58,977 nt of DNA from Dehalococcoidia bacterium. Its GTDB lineage: Bacteria; Chloroflexota; Dehalococcoidia; Dehalococcoidales; Fen-1064. The DNA is taken from positions 1-58,977 of the forward strand of contig DUFD01000041.1 of NCBI GenBank assembly GCA_011171075.1, given 5' to 3'. Shown one piece after another: positions 1 through 8,635 of this stretch; position 1 is the stretch's first letter, and each line of letters begins with the position of its first letter. The notes under the pieces are model-generated. The model did not search any database. It was given only the letters and a program-made list of their open reading frames with translations, and was not told the DNA's origin. The position numbers and the translations under genes are program-made.

Positions 1-353
1 AGAAGGTGACCGTAGAGTACTCCGAGCTTATCTATAACGGGCTGTGGTTCAGCGCCCTGAACCGCGACCTCTCGGCCTATATCCTCAGCACCCAGCGTTA
101 CGTCACCGGGACGGTACGCATGAAACTGTTCAAGGGACACGCCACTGTCCTTGGACGCCGTTCACCAAAGTCGCTGTACAACCTCGGTCTGGCCACGTAT
201 GATAAGGGCGACCAGTTCGACCAGAGCGCTGCAGTTGGCTTCATCCACCTATGGGGTCTACCGGCACAGACCCAGGCGCAAACGCAGCTGCTGGCCGATG
301 TCGAGGGTCCGCTCAGTATTATGGCACCAAAAGAGCCAGAGGAAGAGCAATGA
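1..353 (+). CDS. argG: Argininosuccinate synthase, C-terminal part (5' end outside window)
   Basis: The last ~117 residues of argininosuccinate synthase, which condenses citrulline and aspartate with ATP in arginine synthesis. The reading frame is open from base 3, so the gene begins upstream. The family's C-terminal landmarks are visible: ELIYNGLWFS near the start, TGTVRMKLFKG, VLGRRSPKSLYN and the closing DQSAAVGFIHLWGLP. The short acidic tail (PKEPEEEQ) is beyond the conserved fold. The stop codon TGA overlaps the ATG of argH (ATGA), so the two genes are translationally coupled and probably share one mRNA. Only the tetramerisation end is present, so catalytic ATP-binding residues cannot be checked. 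Confidence 0.95.
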   Translation, partial: KVTVEYSELIYNGLWFSALNRDLSAYILSTQRYVTGTVRMKLFKGHATVLGRRSPKSLYNLGLATYDKGDQFDQSAAVGFIHLWGLPAQTQAQTQLLADVEGPLSIMAPKEPEEEQ

Positions 354-1729
354 GTCAGATACGTGGTCGTTTTAAAAAGGAGACCAGCAAGCTGGCGGAG
401 GCCTATACTGCCTCGGTGCAGTTCGATAAGCGCCTCTATCCCTACGATATCGCCGGTAGCATTGTCCACGCACGGATGATGGCCAAGCAGGGTATTGTCA
501 CGGAGCCGGAAGCCCGGACAATCGTTGACGGTCTGAACTCAATCAAAGAAGAAATCGAGCAGGGCAAGTTCAAGTTCAAACCCGAGCTCGAAGACATACA
601 CATGAATATCGAGTCCCGCCTCATCGAGAAGGTCGGAGAGGTCGGCGGTAAGCTGCACACCGCCCGTTCACGAAATGACCAGATAGCCCTTGATTTGCGC
701 CTCTTCACACGCGACGCCATCGCCGGAGCAATCAAAGGTATACGGGGGCTGCAGAACGCCCTGATTACCCTGGCCGAAACCAACAAAGGCACGGTTATTC
801 CGGGTTACACCCACCTGCAACGTGCCCAGCCTGTGCTGCTGGCCCATCACATGCTGGCCTACTTCGAGATGCTCGAGCGGGACATTCACCGCTTCCGATG
901 CTGCCGCCAGCGAACCGATATTTTACCCCTCGGCAGCGGGGCCTTGGCTGGTGTCTCTTACGAAATCGACCGTGAGTTCCTTGCCAAAGAGCTTGGCTTC
1001 GACCGGATAAGTGAGAACAGCCTTGACGCCGTGTCCGACCGCGACTTCCTGCTTGAATACGAGGCTGCCGCCAGTATCTGTATGATGCACCTCTCACGAC
1101 TGGCCGAGGAGATTGTTTTGTGGTCTTCAGTCGAGTTTGGTTTCATAGAGCTTGACGACGCCTACGCTACTGGTTCGAGTATAATGCCCCAGAAGAAAAA
1201 CCCGGATGTCGCCGAGCTTGCCCGCGGTAAAACAGGCCGGGTCTATGGTAACCTCATGGCATTACTGACCACCATGAAAGGCCTGCCACTATCGTATAAC
1301 CGGGACATGCAGGAGGACAAAGAGGGGTTCTTCGACACCGTGGACACGCTGCTGGCATCTCTGGAAATAATGGCTGGCATGATGTCTACAGTACACATTA
1401 AGGCAGAAAACACGGCTCAAGCCGTTCAGCAGGGCTACCTGCTGGCGACCGACCTGGCTGACTACCTCGTAAAGAAAGCGGAGCCGTTCCGCAACGCCCA
1501 CGATATCGTTGCCCGGCTGGTAAGTTATGCAAGCGGCCAGGACAAGACCCTGGATATGCTCAGCCTCGAGGCATACAAACAGTTCTCCCCATTATTCGAA
1601 GAGGATGTCTATTCAATCACTGTCGAGTCGTCACTGGCCGCAAGGGACAACATCGGTGGCACCGCCCCGAAACGCGTGGAACAGGCCCTGGCTAACGCCC
1701 GAAAAACACTCGAGGAGAGCCCGGCATGA
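350..1729 (+). CDS. argH: Argininosuccinate lyase
   Basis: 459 residues, a normal family length. It splits argininosuccinate into arginine and fumarate, the last step of arginine synthesis. The fumarase/aspartase-superfamily signature GSSIMPQKKNPD lies near residues 274-285 and carries the catalytic serine loop. GYTHLQRAQP near residues 151-160 carries the conserved histidine region, and HTARSRNDQ near residue 103 is the substrate-binding segment. The open frame extends upstream to base 251, but MSQIRGRFKKE at 350 matches the family N-terminus and overlaps the argG stop as ATGA. The 3' end overlaps rpe by the same ATGA arrangement, giving an argG-argH-rpe operon. Confidence 0.97.
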   Translation: MSQIRGRFKKETSKLAEAYTASVQFDKRLYPYDIAGSIVHARMMAKQGIVTEPEARTIVDGLNSIKEEIEQGKFKFKPELEDIHMNIESRLIEKVGEVGGKLHTARSRNDQIALDLRLFTRDAIAGAIKGIRGLQNALITLAETNKGTVIPGYTHLQRAQPVLLAHHMLAYFEMLERDIHRFRCCRQRTDILPLGSGALAGVSYEIDREFLAKELGFDRISENSLDAVSDRDFLLEYEAAASICMMHLSRLAEEIVLWSSVEFGFIELDDAYATGSSIMPQKKNPDVAELARGKTGRVYGNLMALLTTMKGLPLSYNRDMQEDKEGFFDTVDTLLASLEIMAGMMSTVHIKAENTAQAVQQGYLLATDLADYLVKKAEPFRNAHDIVARLVSYASGQDKTLDMLSLEAYKQFSPLFEEDVYSITVESSLAARDNIGGTAPKRVEQALANARKTLEESPA

Positions 1730-2397
1730 AAAGCGACGTTGCAATCAAGATTGCCCCATCCATCCTGTCGGCTGACTACGCCCATCTTGGCGAAGCCGTA
1801 GCTGAAGCGACCAGAGCCGGTGCCGACTACATTCATATAGACGTAATGGACGGTCACTACGTGCCACCGATTACTATAGGGGCGCAGACGGTAGCCGCCC
1901 TCCGCCCCCGCACCGAACTGCCACTGGACGTGCATTTAATGGTCGAAGCACCGGAACGCCAGATTGACCAATTTGTTGATGCCGGTTCAGACATCATTAC
2001 CGTCCATCCTGAGGCCTGCACCCATATTCACCGGACAGTACAGTACATCAAAGACCTGGGAATAAAGGCCGGGGTCGCCCTCAATCCGGGCACACCAGTT
2101 ACCGTACTTGAAGAAATCATGTCGGACGTCGACCTGATACTGGTGATGACGGTCAATCCCGGCTTTGGCGGGCAGAAATTCATTGAATCAATGTGCGACA
2201 AGATAAAACTTGTACGCACTGAACTGGACAGGCGAGGCTTGACTGCTGAGTTGGAAGTGGACGGTGGTATCAATGCCGTTAACGCTGCCAGGGTGGTTGA
2301 AGCCGGGGCGAGGGTACTGGTAGCCGGGGCTGCAATATTTGCCGCCACAATGCCGGTCAAGGAGGCACTTGCAAAGATACGGACTAGTCTGAAGTAG
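1726..2397 (+). CDS. rpe: Ribulose-phosphate 3-epimerase
   Basis: 223 residues, typical length. It interconverts ribulose 5-phosphate and xylulose 5-phosphate in the pentose phosphate pathway. The (beta/alpha)8 landmarks are present: IAPSILSADYAHLG at the N-terminus, HIDVMDGHYVPP near residues 38-47 with the metal and catalytic aspartate, VHLMVE, the flexible loop NPGFGGQKF, and EVDGGIN with the second catalytic aspartate. The phosphate-binding end is VLVAGAAIF. ATGA overlap with argH argues for co-translation. The last 14 bases are overlapped by rpmB on the opposite strand, so this operon and rpmB converge tail to tail. Confidence 0.96.
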   Translation: MKSDVAIKIAPSILSADYAHLGEAVAEATRAGADYIHIDVMDGHYVPPITIGAQTVAALRPRTELPLDVHLMVEAPERQIDQFVDAGSDIITVHPEACTHIHRTVQYIKDLGIKAGVALNPGTPVTVLEEIMSDVDLILVMTVNPGFGGQKFIESMCDKIKLVRTELDRRGLTAELEVDGGINAVNAARVVEAGARVLVAGAAIFAATMPVKEALAKIRTSLK

Positions 2398-2587
2398 AGG
2401 CCTGTACTTTGGCCACCTTTTGCTGCGTACGCAGGCACCTCGTACAGAGGTTAAGCCGTTGTTTCTTACCGTCTATAATCATAGTGACCTTGTGGATGTT
2501 CGGCAGCCAGCGTCGTTTGGTATGGCGCATAGAGTGACTGACATTATGGCCGAACTGAGGCGTTTTGTCACACAAATCGCACTTCAA
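2384..2587 (-). CDS. rpmB: 50S ribosomal protein L28 (zinc-ribbon form)
   Basis: 67 residues beginning with TTG, preceded by AAGGAG at eight bases. The L28 core is clear: GHNVSHSMRHTKRRWLPNI. Two Cys pairs, CDLC at the N-terminus and CTRC near residue 50, make this the zinc-binding (C+) version. The basic, short product binds 23S rRNA in the large subunit. The stop codon lies inside the 3' end of rpe on the other strand, a 14-base antisense overlap. It is divergent from fakA with about 180 bases between start codons, so it probably has its own promoter there. Confidence 0.93.
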   Translation of the reverse strand: MKCDLCDKTPQFGHNVSHSMRHTKRRWLPNIHKVTMIIDGKKQRLNLCTRCLRTQQKVAKVQASTSD

Positions 2588-2599
2588 TATTGAATCTCC

Positions 2600-2628
2600 T
2601 TGACTATTACGCAGGATTGCAGTATTTT
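2600..2628 (+). promoter_or_regulatory. Possible sigma70 promoter for fakA
   Basis: TTGACT at 2600-2605 and TATTTT at 2623-2628 are separated by 17 bases in the AT-rich gap between rpmB and fakA. The -10 is weak, and other TATA-like strings are nearby (TATACT at 2633), so the exact promoter is uncertain. Confidence 0.35.
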
Positions 2629-2766
2629 ATTGTATACTATATTACCATAACTATACAAAATGAACAAATACGGGGGTTGGGACGGTAATTATTTTACGGA
2701 CTATCAGCAAACCACTCCCAGTCCGGACGAATGGTCTGCAGAAAACCCCCGAAGGATAAGAACAAT

Positions 2767-4401
2767 ATGAGGCAAAACGAAGTTATTACCGGACAAGATT
2801 TCCGTGAGATGTTTGCTTGTGCCACCGCCTGGCTCGAGAAGAGTGCTCAAGACATTGATGCTCTGAACGTCTTTCCCGTACCCGATGGCGACACCGGGAC
2901 CAACATGCTGCTTACTATGCACTCAAGCATGGAGGAGGCCTACCGAGCTCCCGATAACAGCACCTCAGCCATAGCGCAGGCAATTGCCAAAGGTGCCTTG
3001 ATGGGCGCCCGCGGCAATAGCGGTGTTATATTATCACAGATACTGCGGGGACTGGCACAGGACATGACCGACAAGGAAACATTGACCGGGGCTGACCTGG
3101 CTGATGCCCTTGAGGAAGCGTCCCGGATGGCGTACAAGGGATTGAGTAATCCGGTAGAAGGGACAATCCTGACCGTAATTAAGGATGCTTCTGCAGCCGC
3201 CAGGAAACTGGTAAACGAAGGTAATACAGATTTGACCGCTGTAATGGACGTAGCCGTCAAAAGCGCCAATGAGTCGGTGGCCAATACCCCGACGCTACTA
3301 CCGATATTGAAGGAGTCCGGGGTGGTAGATGCCGGCGGACAGGGCCTCTATACCCTCCTTGAGGGCGCCCTCCATTACCTGCGTGGCGAAGCCGAACAGA
3401 TACAGTTCCGCAAACCCCAGATGGTTGCCAGCAGTATTCCCCTGACAGCCAGGCCACCGGAAATGATTGCTGCTGATGAAATACCCTTCGGTTACTGCAC
3501 CGAGTTCATGCTAAAAGGTCAAAAGCTAAAAGCAGACAAGATAAGGACGAAGCTGGAGAAGAAGGGCGAATCATTGATTGTGGTCGGTGATGATTCTACG
3601 GTCCGAATTCACATTCATACATTAGACCCCGGCGATGTCATCCACTACGCCGCGTCCCTGGGCACGATGCATCAGGTTTCCATCCGTAACATGGATGAAC
3701 AGCACAGGGACTTCCTGGAAATGCAGAGGGACAAGGCGCCGGCAGTTGATATGGCTATCGTAGCTGTTGTCTCCGGGGATGGACTGGCTGAGGTTTTCAC
3801 CAGTCTGGGGGTGACCGCCATTGTTCCTGGCGGGCAGACGATGAATCCGAGTACCAAGGACATCCTGCGAGCCATCGAATCATCTGTATCAGATAAGGTT
3901 ATCGTTCTGCCCAACAATAAAAACATCGTGCTTACCGCCGAGCAAGTAAAATCCTTAACAAATAAAAGTGTTGAGATTGTGACCACGGAAACGATACCGC
4001 AAGGTGTAGCCGCCCTGCTAGCCTTTGACTTTGAGGCTGACCTCAAGACTAATGCCCGCCTTATGAGGCAGGCGATACCAGCCATAAAAACAGTAGAAAT
4101 AACACGGGCGGTACGTTCCACCAAGATTAACGGGATGAAGATTAGGCGGAAACAGGCTATCGGTCTCCTAAACGGTGAACTGGTAGCTGTAGGAGACAGC
4201 CCCACAAGTGCGCTGTACGATACCCTGGAAAAACTGGACCTGGACATTCAGGAAATAGTCACCATATACTTCGGCGACGAGACCGAACAGGCAGAGGCCG
4301 AACAGGCCAGCGCCACTATCAGAGAGAAGTATCCCCAGCTTCAGGTTGAAGTAGTAAAAGGCGGACAGCCTCATTATCACTATATTGTCTCCGTAGAATA
4401 A
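2767..4401 (+). CDS. fakA: Fatty acid kinase catalytic subunit, FakA/DhaL-type (DAK2 domain)
   Basis: 544 residues. FakA phosphorylates fatty acids bound to a FakB partner, feeding exogenous fatty acids into phospholipid synthesis. The N-terminal DhaL domain (about residues 10-200) carries the ATP/Mg motif NVFPVPDGDTGTNM near residues 34-47 and ARGNSGVILSQ near 83. A middle domain follows (~residues 230-320, GYCTEFML), and the C-terminal region ends with the metal-site-like GQPHYHYIVSVE. The open frame runs upstream to 2731, but MRQNEVITGQDF at 2767 fits the family start. The next gene, 15 bases downstream, is a DegV/FakB protein, which strongly supports the lipid role over the older dihydroxyacetone-kinase label. 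Confidence 0.9.
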   Translation: MRQNEVITGQDFREMFACATAWLEKSAQDIDALNVFPVPDGDTGTNMLLTMHSSMEEAYRAPDNSTSAIAQAIAKGALMGARGNSGVILSQILRGLAQDMTDKETLTGADLADALEEASRMAYKGLSNPVEGTILTVIKDASAAARKLVNEGNTDLTAVMDVAVKSANESVANTPTLLPILKESGVVDAGGQGLYTLLEGALHYLRGEAEQIQFRKPQMVASSIPLTARPPEMIAADEIPFGYCTEFMLKGQKLKADKIRTKLEKKGESLIVVGDDSTVRIHIHTLDPGDVIHYAASLGTMHQVSIRNMDEQHRDFLEMQRDKAPAVDMAIVAVVSGDGLAEVFTSLGVTAIVPGGQTMNPSTKDILRAIESSVSDKVIVLPNNKNIVLTAEQVKSLTNKSVEIVTTETIPQGVAALLAFDFEADLKTNARLMRQAIPAIKTVEITRAVRSTKINGMKIRRKQAIGLLNGELVAVGDSPTSALYDTLEKLDLDIQEIVTIYFGDETEQAEAEQASATIREKYPQLQVEVVKGGQPHYHYIVSVE

Positions 4402-4416
4402 GGGAGGACTCCAAGC

Positions 4417-5256
4417 ATGGCAGTCAAGATTGTCACCGATAGTCTGTCTGACTTAACCGACGACATCATCGGAGACCTGGATATCACAATTGTACCGCTT
4501 ACAGTGCTGTTCGGCCGTGAGACCTACATCGACCGGGTTACCATCACCACGGAAGAGTTCTATCGCCGGTTGACCACCCAGAATATCCTGCCTTCGACCA
4601 CCCAGCCTACTCCACAGGCCTTCGCCGATGTCTATAACAAACTGGCCGAGGAGACCGACGAAATTCTGGTTATCACCCTGTCTTCGAAACTAAGCGGCAC
4701 CTATCAATCGGCAATGAGCGCTATCGAGATGATGGAGAAGAAGTGTCGTGTGGAAGTGATTGACTCAGAGACAGTGGCCATGGGATTGGGGCTGGTAGTC
4801 CTCGCCGCGGCCAGAGAAGCCCGGAATGGGATGAAGCTGGAAGAAATTACTCACTTTGTGCAACGGTCACTGGAAAGAGTACATTTTATCATATACTTCG
4901 ATACCCTGAAGTATCTGGCTAAAGGCGGACGTATCGGCAAGGCTCAGGTAATGCTGGGCTCAATGCTGTCATTTAAGCCAATACTTACCGTAAAAGAGGG
5001 TGAAATATCACCGGTTACCCGTGTGCGGTCACAGGTCGCCGGAATCGAATACCTGTTCAATTTCGTTACCAGTTTCCATCAAATCGACGCACTGGCCGTA
5101 GAGCACAGCACCCAACCGGAGATAGCTGACAGGCTTGTTGACCGCCTGAGCGTTGCCTTGCCCGGAAAGCCCATTGTACGCTCAGTTGTTAGCCCGGTGC
5201 TGGGGGTCCATGCAGGTCCCAATGCAATCGCAGCGACTGTCCTCGAGAGCAATTAA
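4417..5256 (+). CDS. DegV family fatty-acid-binding protein (FakB-like)
   Basis: 279 residues, full DegV length. The family opening KIVTDSLSDLTDDI, the segment LPSTTQPTPQAF near residue 60 (TSQPT-type loop holding the fatty-acid carboxylate), LSSKLSGTYQSA near 90, and the closing HAGPNAIA are all present. DegV proteins bind a fatty acid and present it to FakA. A GGGAGG ribosome-binding site precedes the ATG. It lies 15 bases after fakA and is surely co-transcribed. Which acyl chain it prefers cannot be read from sequence. Confidence 0.92.
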   Translation: MAVKIVTDSLSDLTDDIIGDLDITIVPLTVLFGRETYIDRVTITTEEFYRRLTTQNILPSTTQPTPQAFADVYNKLAEETDEILVITLSSKLSGTYQSAMSAIEMMEKKCRVEVIDSETVAMGLGLVVLAAAREARNGMKLEEITHFVQRSLERVHFIIYFDTLKYLAKGGRIGKAQVMLGSMLSFKPILTVKEGEISPVTRVRSQVAGIEYLFNFVTSFHQIDALAVEHSTQPEIADRLVDRLSVALPGKPIVRSVVSPVLGVHAGPNAIAATVLESN

Positions 5257-5415
5257 ACCCGATGCCTCTGAAGGCCATTAACATAGCACCGCAGACCGGC
5301 CACCAGAGATGGCCCTTTACCCAGGGATTACAGTGGCACCCCTCCCTTTTCAGATTGGGATGCGTTTATCTTATAAGCCGACTAACATATAAGCTATGAA
5401 GGCAAGGTTTTCCTG

Positions 5416-7863
5416 ATGGATTTCGGACCTCTGCACAAAATCCTCGAACTCGAACAAAGCAAGGGCTATACGAATACAGCCGTAATCGGGGGCCTGGACA
5501 GGTTTCTACAGAACTGGAGCGGACCGGCAATGGCATCGATAAGTAACCGCCGATTGCTCAGCCGCTTTCGCAAGCTCGGTCTGGCCAGCCCCGACTACGC
5601 ATCGCTGGCCCAGGAACAACGCCGACAGTGGGTGGCAGAAGTCCTTAGCTTCCTGGAAGAATTGCAGGCGGAGCCCGAAAAGAAATTCGCTACCATAGCA
5701 ACCCCAAAGAAGAGACGTCGAGCCCAGGCCAGCCGGCAGCCCCCACAGGCCGTTGGCTCACTCGATTCCCCGATAACGGTCGTTAAGGGTATCAGCGCCA
5801 GCACAGCCTCCAGGTTCGATAAACTGGGTGTCAGGACTGTCCGTGATTTACTCTATTTCTTCCCGCACCGGCACCTTGACTACAGCCAGATAAAGACCAT
5901 CTCCCAGCTAACCGAAGGCGAAGAAGAGACCATCATTGCCAACGTGTGGCAGGCAACCGAGACAAGGCCGGGCGGACGACGTAGCACCGAGGCCATCGTC
6001 GGCGACGAGACAGGGAATGTCAGGGCAATCTGGTTTAATAACCCCTACCTCGTCCGGCAGCTTTCCACCAATACCAGGATAGTCCTCAGCGGCCGGGTAA
6101 GACTCTTTCAGGGTCGCTATGTATTTGAGTCACCGGAATGGGAGCCGATGCAGGAAACTGAGCTTGTCCACACCGGACGTCTCGTTCCCGTCTACTCACT
6201 TACCCAGGGACTGCGCCCGCGGCAGGTACGCAAGCTGATGAAACAGGTTATCGACCAGTGGGCATGGCAGGTATCCGACTTCCTCCCCGAGGGACCAAAG
6301 GAACGCTGCAATCTGCTGGAGTTGCCCCAGGCCATTTACCAGGCGCACTACCCGGATGACGCTGTCCTGAAGGACCGTGCGCGGGTAAGGTTGGCCTTCG
6401 ACGAGCTCTTCCTTCTCCAGCTTGGTGTACTGAGTAAAAAGCGGGAGTGGCAGGAAGACCAGGCAGGTAACCCCCTCAGCACCCGACCAGAGGTACTCGA
6501 CACGTTTATCAGTTCGCTGCCCTTCCAGTTAACCCACGCTCAGAATCGGGTATTGAAGGAACTGTTAGTCGACATTGATAAATCAAAGCCGATGTCCCGC
6601 CTGCTCCAGGGGGAGGTCGGCAGTGGCAAGACGGTGGTGGCTACCGCCGGACTGCTCATGACGGCCGCCAACGATTACCAGGGAGCATTGATGGCGCCCA
6701 CCGAGATACTGGCCGAGCAGCATTTCAACACCATCTGCCAGCTTTTATCGGCAGCCGGCCAGCCGGAAGGACAGAATGACCACATAAATACCTACTCCGG
6801 AATCCTGCCCCGGCCTGTAACCGTTGCCCTTTTGATGGGGGCCACTCCAGCAGCCCGTAAGCGGGAGCTCCACCGGCAAATCCAGAACGGTGACATCGAT
6901 ATCGTTATCGGCACCCACGCCCTTATCCAGAAGGAAGTGGAGTTCCAGCGTCTGGGACTTGCCGTTATCGATGAGCAGCACCGTTTCGGCGTCGCCCAGC
7001 GCTCTACGCTACGCCAGAAGGGCTTCAATCCCCATGTATTCGTGATGACGGCTACGCCTATCCCCCGCACACTGGCCCTGACCCTTTACGGCGACCTTGA
7101 CCTGTCGGTTATCGACGAACTGCCGCCGGGCAGGCAGGAAATAAAGACGAAGTGGCTCAAGCCATCACAGCGGGAAAGCGCCTATGCCTTCCTGCGCCGC
7201 GAGATAGCCGCCGGTCGTCAGGCCTTCATCATCTGCCCCCTGATTGAGGAATCGGAGGCGGTACAGGCCAGAGCAGCCACCATCGAACATGAGCGCCTCT
7301 CCCGCGAGGTCTTCCCCGACCTCAAACTGGGCCTGCTGCACGGTCGCCTTTCGGCAACGGACAAAGAAAAGGTAATGCGCCGCTTCTATAACGGCGAGCT
7401 TAATATTCTGGTCTCCACGGCGGTGGTGGAGGTCGGTATCGATGTGCCCAATGCCACCGTGATGATGGTGGAGAGCGCCGACCGCTTCGGGCTTTCCCAG
7501 CTGCACCAGTTCCGCGGTCGCGTGGGGAGAGGGACAGAGCAAAGCTACTGCATGCTCATGGCACAGGAACCGTCCGAGGTAGCCCGGATGCGACTCGACA
7601 TCATCGAGAGTACGCAGGACGGATTCAAGCTCGCCGAGGAAGACCTCAAGCTGCGCGGGCCGGGGGAGTTCTTCGGCACGCGGCAGAGCGGCCTGCCCGA
7701 CCTGCGCATGGCCAGGCTCTCCGATATACCCCTGCTGGAGATGGCCCGCACCGAGGCACTTAAACTCTTCGAGGAAGACAAGGCCCTTGAAAAGCCTGAG
7801 CATGCCTTGCTCGTCAAGGAGATGACCCGGGTCTGGACCACCGAGGCCGGTGAGTGGAGTTAG
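5416..7863 (+). CDS. recG: ATP-dependent DNA helicase RecG
   Basis: 815 residues, longer than the ~690 of E. coli RecG because of an N-terminal extension of about 120 residues. RecG reverses stalled forks and branch-migrates Holliday junctions. The wedge/OB domain occupies about residues 125-260 (LLYFFPHRHLDYS is the family signature). The helicase core has Walker A GEVGSGKT near residue 400, the DEQH box DEQHRFG near 518, and MTATPIPRTLAL near 537. The second RecA domain has STAVVEVGIDVPNA and QLHQFRGRVGRG. The C-terminal LRGPGEFFGTRQSG motif is diagnostic. No start is visible upstream; ATG at 5416 opens the conserved extension. The gene is followed within three bases by an unrelated AT-rich gene. 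Confidence 0.96.
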   Translation: MDFGPLHKILELEQSKGYTNTAVIGGLDRFLQNWSGPAMASISNRRLLSRFRKLGLASPDYASLAQEQRRQWVAEVLSFLEELQAEPEKKFATIATPKKRRRAQASRQPPQAVGSLDSPITVVKGISASTASRFDKLGVRTVRDLLYFFPHRHLDYSQIKTISQLTEGEEETIIANVWQATETRPGGRRSTEAIVGDETGNVRAIWFNNPYLVRQLSTNTRIVLSGRVRLFQGRYVFESPEWEPMQETELVHTGRLVPVYSLTQGLRPRQVRKLMKQVIDQWAWQVSDFLPEGPKERCNLLELPQAIYQAHYPDDAVLKDRARVRLAFDELFLLQLGVLSKKREWQEDQAGNPLSTRPEVLDTFISSLPFQLTHAQNRVLKELLVDIDKSKPMSRLLQGEVGSGKTVVATAGLLMTAANDYQGALMAPTEILAEQHFNTICQLLSAAGQPEGQNDHINTYSGILPRPVTVALLMGATPAARKRELHRQIQNGDIDIVIGTHALIQKEVEFQRLGLAVIDEQHRFGVAQRSTLRQKGFNPHVFVMTATPIPRTLALTLYGDLDLSVIDELPPGRQEIKTKWLKPSQRESAYAFLRREIAAGRQAFIICPLIEESEAVQARAATIEHERLSREVFPDLKLGLLHGRLSATDKEKVMRRFYNGELNILVSTAVVEVGIDVPNATVMMVESADRFGLSQLHQFRGRVGRGTEQSYCMLMAQEPSEVARMRLDIIESTQDGFKLAEEDLKLRGPGEFFGTRQSGLPDLRMARLSDIPLLEMARTEALKLFEEDKALEKPEHALLVKEMTRVWTTEAGEWS

Positions 7864-7866
7864 GAG

Positions 7867-8595
7867 ATGCAAACCTCTGAACTCTGGTGGCTAACACCAG
7901 ATGAGATGCTAAAGTATACTTGGCTAGAAGTGCTGCACACTCAACCATACTCGGATGAGCCCAATTCGAACTTCCAACCGATGTCAGGCGACGAATATCG
8001 TAGTCTTGATACCAACGGGAACCTGTCAATAGAAACAAAGCGATATCCTATCAACTTCCTAAACATTTGGCGAAAGCAAGCTTACAATATAAATGTGTTT
8101 CGAAGTATGGTTCTATTTTCGGCTGAAGTAGGTGGAGATGAATTAGCAGGCCCATTCGTTATAGATATTGACAGCGATAATTACAATAAAAAAACCGGAT
8201 ATGACCCGAATATAAATGATTCCCTTAAGACAACCAGACGTATAATCCAAAAACGTTTATCAAAGCTGCATCAAAATGATTACCGAATATTTTTCACAGG
8301 ACACAAGGGGTTCAATATCGAAGTACGCCCGCAGTCTATAGGAGTATCACATAGCCAAAATTGGAGAGATGAATTCAAACGTTTACTTAAACCTCTTAAA
8401 GAAATGGCAGTTGGCACCGCTATAATTGACAACCCTCATTGTGAGTTACGTCTACATGATTCCGTAAACCACTGGATAGCTAACGATGGAACTAATGCGT
8501 ATCGCATGAAATATGAGCTAAGTCTTTCTGAATTGAGGAATATGAGCGCACAAGAAATATGTAATCGAGGCGAAAACCTAGTAGAATCTATATAA
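7867..8595 (+). CDS. Orphan archaeo-eukaryotic-primase-like (AEP) domain protein
   Basis: 242 residues, markedly more AT-rich than recG next door. I see the order of AEP motifs: FVIDIDSDN (two metal-binding acidic residues, Asp100 and Asp102), then FFTGHKGFNIEVRP at 142-155, which matches the primase SGxxGxHhxV strand with the usual His replaced by Asn150. DNPHCELRLHDSVNHW at 188-203 then resembles the third motif, with an Asp and the conserved Arg-x-x-x-S. PriS and LigD-type primases share this layout. The role is unknown; the His-to-Asn change may reduce catalysis. GGAG at 7856-7859, inside the end of recG, serves as ribosome-binding site, so the gene may be read with recG. No helicase or large primase subunit is nearby. 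It is probably transferred. Confidence 0.55.
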   Translation: MQTSELWWLTPDEMLKYTWLEVLHTQPYSDEPNSNFQPMSGDEYRSLDTNGNLSIETKRYPINFLNIWRKQAYNINVFRSMVLFSAEVGGDELAGPFVIDIDSDNYNKKTGYDPNINDSLKTTRRIIQKRLSKLHQNDYRIFFTGHKGFNIEVRPQSIGVSHSQNWRDEFKRLLKPLKEMAVGTAIIDNPHCELRLHDSVNHWIANDGTNAYRMKYELSLSELRNMSAQEICNRGENLVESI

Positions 8596-8635
8596 AGAAA
8601 TCTGCTGAATGAGGTGAAGGGAGGCGGGTCCAAAA

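Noticed and set aside
5257-5415. Possible riboswitch or RNA in the gap before recG
   Set aside because: Some GC-rich pairing is visible, but no known motif and no clear terminator.
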